The position numbers and the translations under genes were made by a program. A DNA stretch of 7,705 nt from positions 1 through 7,705 of the forward strand of contig CAYYYI010000126.1 of the NCBI GenBank assembly GCA_964475735.1, read 5' to 3'. This DNA comes from UCB2 sp964475735. Its GTDB lineage: Bacteria; Chloroflexota; Dehalococcoidia; Tepidiformales; Tepidiformaceae. How positions within the stretch are numbered: the stretch's first letter is position 1; each line of letters starts with the position of its first letter. The notes beneath the pieces were generated by a model. That model made no database searches. It was not told the DNA's origin and saw nothing but the letters and a program-made list of their open reading frames with translations. Positions 1-6,259 of the stretch are shown one piece after another.

Positions 1-1
1 A

Positions 2-559
2 TTACCCCTCCTGGCAGGCGTAGAGCGCGACGGCGCTATCGCCATAGATTCGGCGTTCCTGCATCCACAGCCCGGCGGGCTGTTCCGGCGGATTGTACCG
101 GCTTCCGTGTTCGTAGACGACCAGCCCCCCTTCGGCCACGAGGGAACGGAGAGCGGAGAGCGTCTCCTCGGCCGCATCAGAGGCATAGGGCGGATCCATG
201 AGCACCAGGTTGAACTGCCCTTCAACAGAGGCGAGCGCAGCGGGAAGGCGACCCCGGATTACGCGCCCCTGGTTTGAAAACCCGGCTCGCGCCAGGTTCT
301 GGAGGATGGCCTGGCAGGCGGCGGGTTCCGAGTCGACGAAGACCGCAGAGGCTGCGCCGCGGCTCAGCGCCTCAATGCCAAGGGCTCCGGTCCCGGCGAA
401 GATGTCGAGCACGGAGGCGTCCTGCACCAGGTCGCCGAGAATGTTGAAGATGGCTTCGCGAACGAGGCCGGAGGTGGGCCTCAGCCGGTGGCCCCGCGGC
501 TCGAACAGCGGGAGGCCCTTCGCCGTGCCGCCCGCGATGCGCAGCTTCGTGCCGGCCAT
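2..559 (-). CDS. rsmD: 16S rRNA (guanine966-N2)-methyltransferase RsmD
   Basis: Predicted SAM-dependent methyltransferase that makes m2G966 in 16S rRNA during 30S assembly in the cytosol. The 185-residue product is close to the usual RsmD length (E. coli about 198). Visible family marks: RIAGGTAKG at residues 7-15, RPTSGLVREAIFNIL at 27-41, the SAM-binding motif I VLDIFAGTGALGIEA at 50-64, an acidic motif II end (VDSEP, 75-79), and the catalytic DPPY motif at 122-125, typical of N2-guanine methyltransferases. The ATG start overlaps the stop of the upstream gene by one base (TGATG on the minus strand). No clear Shine-Dalgarno is seen, so translation is probably coupled to that gene. The TAA stop lies at the window edge, so the downstream neighbour cannot be seen. 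Family assignment is firm; the exact target base is inferred from the family. Confidence 0.95.
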   Translation of the reverse strand: MAGTKLRIAGGTAKGLPLFEPRGHRLRPTSGLVREAIFNILGDLVQDASVLDIFAGTGALGIEALSRGAASAVFVDSEPAACQAILQNLARAGFSNQGRVIRGRLPAALASVEGQFNLVLMDPPYASDAAEETLSALRSLVAEGGLVVYEHGSRYNPPEQPAGLWMQERRIYGDSAVALYACQEG

Positions 560-2274
560 CAGTTCGGAGGGGTGGCCGTCACGGTTGCCGTGGGCGTGCG
601 CGCCTCCCGCGGTTGCACCGTCACGGCGACTTCGTTTTCGAAGTAGTAGGAGCCGTCGCTGAGCGTGAGCTTGATGGTGTATGTCCCCGGCTCAGCCGGG
701 GTGGACCACTTGATGCGGCCCTTCTGACCTGCCCTTTCGCCGCCTTCGATGGTGCCCTTGCTCACCGTCCACCGGGGCAGGAGATCGGCCGGGTTGGGTT
801 GCATGAGAATTGGCTGTCCGCTGCTGATGAAGGGGACGAGGGCCGTCCAGATATTGCCGAGATAGATGTCATCGCTGGCGTTTTCCACCGCTACTCCCCC
901 GAGCTTGTAGCGTGGGATGAGTTCCAGCTTGAACCCGGTGCTGAAGAAGTTCTCGATCCAGATGGTGCGCGGTGTGCCCGATTTGTAGGTGAAGGCCACC
1001 GTCGCTGTCTCCGGTTGCCAGACGATCCCGCTAAGGTTTTCTTCTCGATCGATGTTGGTGCCCACGATTTCGACCACGGAGCCGGTGACAATCTTCTGGT
1101 CGCCGCCGGGCCCGATGCTCATCCTGGTGGCAAGCGCCATGGCATCGGAGAGGCGGAGAGTCCTCATGCCATCGGCTGCCTTCTCGGTTGCGTAGGGCGT
1201 CACGGTGAGGAGCAGCTTGCTGGGCTCGACCAGGCCGGTGAGGTGCTCGATAACGCGCGGCATGTCGCTCCGATAGCTCGACTGATCGCGGAGGGGGGAA
1301 ATTGCCAGGACGTCGGCCGCCTTGCCCAGTTCCGCCCAGTCGTAGGCTCCCTCGTCGACGCGGCCCTGCACCACAATCGGCGACGGGAGCGTGAGCGTGA
1401 GCAGCTTGTTCTGGCTATGAAGCCGCTGGCTTAGTTCGGAGACGAAGAGGGCAAAGGGGGTGCGCTGGTCGGCCGGAAGGTCCATGTAGGCGATGTTGAT
1501 GCCGGCGAGCTTCTTCTCGTTGACAAGGTTCACGATCTGGATGACGTGGTTCGACCTCGTTTGGGCGTCACCGAGGATGGATGTGATGGCCGGGATAGCC
1601 CCCTTGTCCCCCGCCTTGACGGAGATGACGGGATAGAAGGCGAATGAACCGTCGCTCGTGATCGCACTGAGTTCGCCGGCGATGGCGCCATCGGCAACGG
1701 GGGTGAAGTCAAAGGTATGAACCAGCGTGACCCGGCCCACGGCGTCGCGGTGCAGTTGCGCGTTGTGCGGGAGATAGGCCGCGACATGGCCGGAAGGCAG
1801 GAGCCGCCGCATGACGGCGATGACTGCGGGGGTCTCCTGCAGGGTGGCCGATGCCATCTTGCCCTGGGGATCAAGGATCGCGGGCGCGAGCGTTTCCCAG
1901 GTCTTCGTGCTCTCCACGTACTGGTAGAAGCTCAGGTTACGCTGGTCGGTGGTCGCCCTGGCCAGGGGAAGCTGGACGAGGGCATTGGAGCCATCGGGGG
2001 CGGGGCCCTTGTTCGCGTTGTAGGCGAAGATCTTGCTCACAAGTTCGTAGCCCTCGGGCGCAGAGAGCTTCTGACCAGAAGCGCAGTAGTCCGTATCGCA
2101 GCCACCCCCTCCGCAGAGGCGTGAGTAGCCGAAAAAGGCCAGGAGGGCGAGCCCCAGCAGGATGCCGCCAAGGACGAGCGGCCGCCCGGGGCCGGGCCTG
2201 GCCGAGCCGCCATAGAGCCCGCCCGGAGAGGAACCTCCCCAGGGCAGGCGGCCGCTTGAAGACCGGCGGCTCAC
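559..2274 (-). CDS. Membrane-anchored GH18-fold protein, probably catalytically inactive, with C-terminal PKD/Ig-like domain
   Basis: 571 residues. An Arg/Gly/Ser/Pro-rich N-terminus (1-31) precedes one hydrophobic segment (about 32-50), predicting a single-pass anchor with the bulk of the protein outside. Three cysteines (54, 59, 64) follow the membrane segment. Residues about 75-160 look like a beta-rich domain. Residues about 180-480 resemble the GH18 barrel of YaaH-like and other spore- or wall-associated proteins: an HTFDF strand, the GINI strand at 258-261, and a late block at 436-475 (RTIWIENFF through GGVAVENASDDIYLGNIW). The GH18 signature DGxxxDxE reads AGINIAYM at 257-264, so both aspartates and the catalytic glutamate are absent. 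Residues 501-556 form a PKD/Ig-like domain (EPGTYTIKLTLSDG), followed by a Thr/Pro tail. Start is GTG with no strong ribosome-binding site. Likely role is glycan or envelope binding; substrate unknown. Fold assignment is by eye. Confidence 0.75.
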   Translation of the reverse strand: MSRRSSSGRLPWGGSSPGGLYGGSARPGPGRPLVLGGILLGLALLAFFGYSRLCGGGGCDTDYCASGQKLSAPEGYELVSKIFAYNANKGPAPDGSNALVQLPLARATTDQRNLSFYQYVESTKTWETLAPAILDPQGKMASATLQETPAVIAVMRRLLPSGHVAAYLPHNAQLHRDAVGRVTLVHTFDFTPVADGAIAGELSAITSDGSFAFYPVISVKAGDKGAIPAITSILGDAQTRSNHVIQIVNLVNEKKLAGINIAYMDLPADQRTPFALFVSELSQRLHSQNKLLTLTLPSPIVVQGRVDEGAYDWAELGKAADVLAISPLRDQSSYRSDMPRVIEHLTGLVEPSKLLLTVTPYATEKAADGMRTLRLSDAMALATRMSIGPGGDQKIVTGSVVEIVGTNIDREENLSGIVWQPETATVAFTYKSGTPRTIWIENFFSTGFKLELIPRYKLGGVAVENASDDIYLGNIWTALVPFISSGQPILMQPNPADLLPRWTVSKGTIEGGERAGQKGRIKWSTPAEPGTYTIKLTLSDGSYYFENEVAVTVQPREARTPTATVTATPPN

Positions 2275-2307
2275 GGCAAAGTAACCGGAGCCAACCGGCC
2301 GGATCGG

Positions 2308-3603
2308 TCAGGAGCGTTTGACAAGACGAACCTCGGTCTGGATTATCCGGCCGCCGCGGTTTAGGACAACCTTTACCGTCTGGCCGGGCTCGTAAGCCTG
2401 GAGGACGTTGAGCAACGGATTCTGCCGCGTAATCGCGTCATCGCCAAGCATTGTGACGATGTCGCCCACCTTAATGCCCGCATCGAACACCGGGCTGCCT
2501 GCAGGAATGGCCGAAACCAGTGCGCCCTCGTCGAGCGGGAGCCGCGGCAATCGTGCGAGGTTTTCCGGAGTCAGGTCGATGTGATCGAAGCCCAGCGATG
2601 GGCGCGGGATGGACCCGCCAAGCGCTACGATCCGGTCTGCCACATCCATAACCCGGTTCGCCGGAAGGGCAAACGCAACGCCCTCCACCTGTTGACCACT
2701 CTCTGTAAGGCGGATGACGGAAGTTGGCATCCCCACGAACTGGCCCTCGAGGTTGACCAGCGCGCCGCCACTGTTGCCGTGATTGACGGCTGCGTCGGTC
2801 TGGATGAAGTCGCGCTGGACGACGCCGTCGTAGTAGCGGGTGCGGTTGACCCCGCTCACGACGCCGACAGTGACCGAGCCCTGAAACTCCGAGAGGGTCT
2901 CGCCGATGGCCAGCACGGTTTCGCCGGGAAGTAGAGCACCGGAGTCGCCCGGCTCGATCGAGGTGAGGCCGCCCGGGCTGATTTGAAGCACCGCGACATC
3001 GGTGAATGGGTAGTCGTGCCCGATTAGCAGCGCCGGGCGCTCGGTGCCGTCGGGCAGAATCACGTTGAGAGACTCGGTGCCGATGACCACGTGGGCGTTC
3101 GTCACGATGTGCCCCTGTTGGTCCATGACCACGCCGCTGCCCACGTCGCGCTGCAGCCCCCCCGCTACACGCCGGGAGCTTTCGATTCGAACGACGCTGG
3201 CACGGCCCCTGGCGGCTGCGTTCGCGATCGCATTCGTGATTTCCAGTTTCGTGGGCGTGGGCGCCGTAGCGGTGGGCTGCGCGGCCGGGGGCGGATCACT
3301 CCCGCCGTAATCCACAACCGCCCAGACGAAGAGCCCGCTCATGATGCCGCCAATGATGCCGCCGGCCAGGCCAGCCACAATGAGGGCGATGCCGGGGAAG
3401 CGGCGCGGTGGTGGCGCTACGGGCTCTGGTGCGGAAACAACCGGCGTGCTCACAGGCGGAGGCGGCGGAGGCAGCGGCTGCTCCGGTGCAACGTGCTCGA
3501 GCAGCGGCGGGTGCGGCTGCGACCAATCGAGGCCGTCAGTTGCGCGCCGCTGCGGGAAGCTCTCCTCTCCGCCTGTTTCCAATCCCTTCCCTCGCAGTTG
3601 CAT
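2308..3603 (-). CDS. HtrA/DegP-family membrane-anchored serine protease (S1C) with one PDZ domain
   Basis: 431 residues. It probably degrades or refolds misfolded proteins outside the cytoplasmic membrane. In order: a cytosolic proline-rich tail (1-69, seven prolines in a row near 44-50), a glycine-rich transmembrane helix (about 70-97), a Pro/Thr linker (104-118), a trypsin-like domain (about 121-330) and one PDZ domain (about 335-428). The triad is visible: His171 in VTNAHVV, Asp202 in FTDVAVLQI, Ser278 in GNSGGAL. The oxyanion loop reads NHGNSGG instead of the common NPGNSGG, which should still be active. One PDZ and an N-terminal anchor match the architecture of monoderm and Chloroflexota HtrA proteins rather than soluble two-PDZ DegP. 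Start uncertain: the ATG has only a distant AGAGGG (14 bases upstream), whereas a TTG at codon 8 follows a purine-rich AGGGAAGGG. Probably the first gene of the htrA, GH18-fold, rsmD unit. Confidence 0.92.
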   Translation of the reverse strand: MQLRGKGLETGGEESFPQRRATDGLDWSQPHPPLLEHVAPEQPLPPPPPPVSTPVVSAPEPVAPPPRRFPGIALIVAGLAGGIIGGIMSGLFVWAVVDYGGSDPPPAAQPTATAPTPTKLEITNAIANAAARGRASVVRIESSRRVAGGLQRDVGSGVVMDQQGHIVTNAHVVIGTESLNVILPDGTERPALLIGHDYPFTDVAVLQISPGGLTSIEPGDSGALLPGETVLAIGETLSEFQGSVTVGVVSGVNRTRYYDGVVQRDFIQTDAAVNHGNSGGALVNLEGQFVGMPTSVIRLTESGQQVEGVAFALPANRVMDVADRIVALGGSIPRPSLGFDHIDLTPENLARLPRLPLDEGALVSAIPAGSPVFDAGIKVGDIVTMLGDDAITRQNPLLNVLQAYEPGQTVKVVLNRGGRIIQTEVRLVKRS

Positions 3604-3607
3604 TTCA

Positions 3608-3637
3608 TTGCGACCGGCCCTCTGGCGCGGGTATACT
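3608..3637 (+). promoter_or_regulatory. Sigma70-type promoter for greA
   Basis: A -35-like TTGCGA (3608-3613) and a -10 TATACT (3632-3637, five of six consensus bases) are separated by 18 bases. The expected start is near 3643-3645, about 62 bases before the greA ATG. It is the best promoter-like sequence in the only divergent intergenic region of the window. The -35 lies only 4 bases outside the annotated htrA start, so both genes share this short region. Prediction by eye; no start site is proven. Confidence 0.6.
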
Positions 3638-3643
3638 ACCCTC

Positions 3644-3676
3644 GACTGAGGCGAAAGGCGCCCCAGTCTCTTTTTT
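3644..3676 (+). terminator. Intrinsic terminator-like hairpin in the greA leader (possible attenuator)
   Basis: GACTG (3644-3648) pairs with CAGTC (3664-3668). After one A-C mismatch, GGCG (3650-3653) pairs with CGCC (3659-3662) around an AAAGG loop. The stem is followed by TC and then six T (3671-3676). This is the standard layout of a Rho-independent terminator. It begins about where the predicted greA transcript would start and ends before the ribosome-binding site. The gene on its left is divergent, so there is no plus-strand gene for it to end. It therefore most likely acts on greA's own transcript, making a short leader RNA of about 30-35 nt or tuning read-through. Confidence 0.6.
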
Positions 3677-3695
3677 CGGCCGCGAGCACAACTCT

Positions 3696-3699
3696 AGGG
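3696..3699 (+). promoter_or_regulatory. Ribosome-binding site of greA
   Basis: AGGG lies 6 bases before ATG 3706. It fixes this start, since the frame stays open a long way upstream through the htrA region. The start also gives the normal GreA length and N-terminus. Confidence 0.6.
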
Positions 3700-3705
3700 T
3701 ACGAC

Positions 3706-4173
3706 ATGACCGATAAGCCGGTTCCCCTCACGCGTGAAGGTAAGGCAAAGCTCGAAACTGAGCTCGAGGAACTGCGCGCGGCGCGCAAGGCCATCGCTGA
3801 GCGGATTCACAACGCCCAGGAGCTCGGCAGCAGCCAGGCCGACGCCGAGTATGAGGATGCCAAGCAGGAACAGGGACGCACCGAAGGGCGCATCCTTGAG
3901 ATGGAAGACACCCTGCGGCGCGCCGTGATCATCGACGAGGTATCAGCGCACCACGCCAACCGCGTCGTTATCGGCAGCGGAGTAGAGGTGGAACAGGACG
4001 GGAAGCGCCGTCACTACCAGATCGTTGGCGTTCCGGAAGCTGACCCCGCCAACGGCAAGATTTCCAACGAGTCGCCCGTCGGCGTGGCGCTGCTTGGCAA
4101 AGCGGTTGGCGACACGGTGGACGTCAACGTTCCGCGCGGCGTGATCAAGGTGAAGATCCTGAAGATAGACTAG
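3706..4173 (+). CDS. greA: Transcription elongation factor GreA, variant tip
   Basis: 155 residues, matching the usual GreA length (E. coli 158). GreA enters the RNA polymerase secondary channel and stimulates cleavage of the 3' end of backtracked transcripts. Residues about 8-75 form the charged N-terminal coiled coil (LTREGKAKLETELEEL, ending with EGRILEMED). Residues about 80-155 form the FKBP-like C-terminal domain, with the typical NGKISNESPVG and GVIKVKIL segments. The tip is unusual. Aligned without gaps to E. coli (GDLKENAEY), it reads GSSQADAEY at 41-49, so the metal-coordinating Asp41 and Glu44 positions are Ser42 and Ala45; nearby acids are Asp46, Glu48, Glu50 and Asp51. Cleavage activity may be weakened or use other acids. 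The start is ATG with AGGG 6 bases upstream. lysS follows after 72 bases, a frequent neighbour of greA. Confidence 0.93.
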   Translation: MTDKPVPLTREGKAKLETELEELRAARKAIAERIHNAQELGSSQADAEYEDAKQEQGRTEGRILEMEDTLRRAVIIDEVSAHHANRVVIGSGVEVEQDGKRRHYQIVGVPEADPANGKISNESPVGVALLGKAVGDTVDVNVPRGVIKVKILKID

Positions 4174-4226
4174 TGACGCCCGCCCTCGCGCAGCGTCACG
4201 GGCCGCCGGGGGGCGGCCTTTCCATT
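4173..4226 (+). terminator. Two tandem hairpins between greA and lysS, possible weak terminator or attenuator
   Basis: GTGACGC (4173-4179) pairs perfectly with GCGTCAC (4193-4199) around a 13-base loop. GGCCGCC (4201-4207) pairs with GGCGGCC (4212-4218) around GGGG and is followed by TTTCCATT. The T tract is short, so termination may be partial, leaving lysS to be read from the greA promoter. No convincing separate lysS promoter is seen in this gap. Confidence 0.45.
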
Positions 4227-4232
4227 ACCGGC

Positions 4233-4238
4233 GGGAGG
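4233..4238 (+). promoter_or_regulatory. Ribosome-binding site of lysS
   Basis: GGGAGG lies 7 bases before GTG 4246. It supports GTG as the start; the ATG at 4250 is in another frame. Confidence 0.7.
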
Positions 4239-4245
4239 CCCTTCT

Positions 4246-5721
4246 GTGGATGAACTAACGGCCCAGAGGCTGGCGAAGCTGGAGCAGCTTCGCGCGCGGG
4301 GCATCGACCCCTACCCGCCGCGGGTGACGCGGACTCACACCGCTGCCCAGGCCACTGCGATGGCCGAATCGCTGCCCGAAAACGCGGACGAGCCGGCGGT
4401 TGACCCGGTCGACATCGCCGGGCGCGTCGTCGCGAGGCGAGACATGGGGAAGGCCACCTTCCTCGACCTGCAGGATGGGAGCGGCCGCATACAGGTGCTC
4501 CTGCGCCAGAATCAGCTAGGGGATGACCCGTACGAGGCGCTGCGTCTGGTGGATCTGGGAGACTTCATTGGCGTGCACGGCGCACCGATGCGCACCCGTA
4601 CGGGTCAGCCGACGGTGGGCGCGCAGAGCTGGACGATGCTTGCGAAGGCGCTCCACGCCCCGCCAGAGAAGTACCACGGCCTGGCAGACATGGAGCTTCG
4701 CCAGCGGCGCCGCTACCTGGACCTCATGGCGAACGAGGAGACGCGCCGAACGTTCACCGCGCGCAGCCGCGTCGTCGCCGCCGTGCGCCGCTTTCTCGAC
4801 TCGCGGGGCTTCCTCGAAGTGGAGACCCCCATTCTGCAGGAGGCTGCCGGGGGGGCTGCAGCGCGCCCGTTCATCACGCACTACAACGCCCTCGGCGAGG
4901 ACCGGTTCCTGCGTATCAGCCTGGAGTTGCACCTGAAGCGGCTGGTAATCGGCGGGATGGACCGCGTGTACGAAATCGGCCGGAACTTCCGTAACGAGGG
5001 GATGAGCGCCAAGCACAACCCCGAGTTCACCATGCTCGAAAGCTACGAAGCCTACGCCGACTACAACGGCGTCGCCCGCATGGCCGAAGAGATGGTGGGG
5101 ACGGTGGCGGCGGAGGTGCTCGGCCACACAAAGGTGGAGTTCCGGGGCCACGAGATCGAACTTGCGCCGCCGTGGATGCGTCTCACGCTTCACGATGCGC
5201 TGAAGGAGTACGGCGGCCTCGACATCGACGAGTTCGGCACGGCGGAGACGCTCCGGCCTGAGCTGGAGCGGCGTGGCCTGCATACGCACCCGGGCGTGGG
5301 CTGGGGCAAGCTCGTAGACGAAGCGATGTCGCATTATGTTGAGCCGAATCTCATCCAACCAACCATCCTCCTCGACTACCCGGTCGAGCTTTCTCCCCTG
5401 GCCAAGAGAAAGCCCGGCAATCCGAAGCTCGTGGAGCGCTTCGAGGCATTCATCGGCGGCTTCGAGTGCGGCAACGCGTACACGGAGTTGAACGACCCTG
5501 TCGACCAGCGTGCCCGCTTCGCGGAGCAACTCCGCCTGCGCGAGGCTGGCGACGACGAGGTCGAACTGGTCGACGATGACTTCCTTTTCGCCCTGGAGCA
5601 CGGCATGCCGCCCTGCGGCGGGTTCGGGATGGGCATTGACAGGCTGGTGATGCTGCTCACGGGCCAACCGACCATCCGGGAGGTCATCCTCTTCCCGCAG
5701 CACAAGACCGTGAAGGAGTGA
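4246..5721 (+). CDS. lysS: Lysyl-tRNA synthetase, class II
   Basis: 491 residues, the normal length for bacterial class II LysRS, which charges tRNA-Lys with lysine using ATP in the cytosol. After an N-terminal helix comes the OB-fold anticodon-binding domain (about 56-135, VDIAGRVVARRDMGKATFLDL). The catalytic domain shows motif 1 (GFLEVETPIL, 188-197), motif 2 (RVYEIGRNFRNEG, 240-252, followed by KHNPEFTMLESYEAY) and motif 3 (GMGIDRL, 461-467). The late active-site block YPVELSPLAKRKPG and the NAYTELNDP segment are typical of LysRS and separate it from AspRS and AsnRS. All key motif arginines and acids are present, so it should be active. Start is GTG with GGGAGG 7 bases upstream. Its 3' end carries the AAGGAG used by the next gene, and it probably belongs to the greA-lysS-Nudix-serS unit. 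LysRS is a known strong producer of Ap4A. Confidence 0.97.
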   Translation: MDELTAQRLAKLEQLRARGIDPYPPRVTRTHTAAQATAMAESLPENADEPAVDPVDIAGRVVARRDMGKATFLDLQDGSGRIQVLLRQNQLGDDPYEALRLVDLGDFIGVHGAPMRTRTGQPTVGAQSWTMLAKALHAPPEKYHGLADMELRQRRRYLDLMANEETRRTFTARSRVVAAVRRFLDSRGFLEVETPILQEAAGGAAARPFITHYNALGEDRFLRISLELHLKRLVIGGMDRVYEIGRNFRNEGMSAKHNPEFTMLESYEAYADYNGVARMAEEMVGTVAAEVLGHTKVEFRGHEIELAPPWMRLTLHDALKEYGGLDIDEFGTAETLRPELERRGLHTHPGVGWGKLVDEAMSHYVEPNLIQPTILLDYPVELSPLAKRKPGNPKLVERFEAFIGGFECGNAYTELNDPVDQRARFAEQLRLREAGDDEVELVDDDFLFALEHGMPPCGGFGMGIDRLVMLLTGQPTIREVILFPQHKTVKE

Positions 5722-5728
5722 GCCCTCC

Positions 5729-6259
5729 ATGTCCATGCCGCCGGGGCAGGCTCACGAAATCGAGCGGCACCATACCGCCACGGCCTATGTCGTCAGCGGC
5801 GGCCAAACGCTCCTGCTCTGGCACCACCGGCTGCGCATGTGGCTCCCGCCCGGGGGCCATTGCGAGCTGAACGAGGACCCCGTCCAGGCTGCGCTTCGCG
5901 AGGCCGAAGAAGAGAGCGGCCTCGCTGTCGAGATCATCGCTCCGCCTGACCTGCTGGCCTGCGATGGTCCTCTCGTGCTGCCGCCGCCCGCGGTCATCCT
6001 CATCGAGGACATCGTCCGCGACGACCAGCCGTTCCACCAGCACATCGACCACGTGTATTTCACGCGGGCGCTCGATGCAGCGGACTTCGACGCCGCGATT
6101 CCACACGGGCCGCACACGTGGGCGAGTGCCGCCACGCTTGACTCGCCGTTTTCCCTCCGCGCGCCCGATGGTACGCTCGTGCGCGTCGCGGAAGACGTAC
6201 GCCTGCTGGGCATCCGCGCCATCGCCGCCGCCGCGGCCGGGGAATCCCTTCGTGCTTAG
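5729..6259 (+). CDS. Nudix hydrolase
   Basis: 176 residues. A complete Nudix box is visible at 43-65: Gly43, five residues, Glu49, seven residues, then REAEEESGL (57-65), matching GX5EX7REUXEEXGU with all metal-binding glutamates. It is preceded by WLPPGG and followed by HIDHVYF, both typical of small stand-alone Nudix proteins. Family members hydrolyse nucleoside diphosphates linked to another group; the substrate cannot be read from the box. It starts with ATG 7 bases after the lysS stop, with AAGGAG (5713-5718) inside the lysS end. Its last 8 bases overlap the start of serS, so translational coupling is likely. Its position between two aminoacyl-tRNA synthetases would fit hydrolysis of adenylate by-products such as Ap4A, but this is inference, and a general house-cleaning role is equally possible. 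Confidence 0.92.
   Translation: MSMPPGQAHEIERHHTATAYVVSGGQTLLLWHHRLRMWLPPGGHCELNEDPVQAALREAEEESGLAVEIIAPPDLLACDGPLVLPPPAVILIEDIVRDDQPFHQHIDHVYFTRALDAADFDAAIPHGPHTWASAATLDSPFSLRAPDGTLVRVAEDVRLLGIRAIAAAAAGESLRA

Noticed and set aside
198..2321. Several plus-strand open frames opposite rsmD and the GH18-fold gene
   Set aside because: They are antisense to supported genes, rich in Arg, Pro and Gly, and lack domains or good start contexts.
3091..3705. Upstream extension of the greA frame into the htrA region
   Set aside because: It is antisense to htrA. The ATG at 3706 has a good ribosome-binding site and gives the standard GreA length.
4516..5736. A 406-codon open frame on the minus strand opposite lysS
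   Set aside because: Same reason: it mirrors lysS codons, has low-complexity composition and no known motifs.
5964..6251. Upstream extension of the serS frame into the Nudix gene
   Set aside because: SerRS proteins begin with MLSIQFIREN-like sequence, matching GTG 6252. The upstream part is an out-of-frame reading of the Nudix gene.
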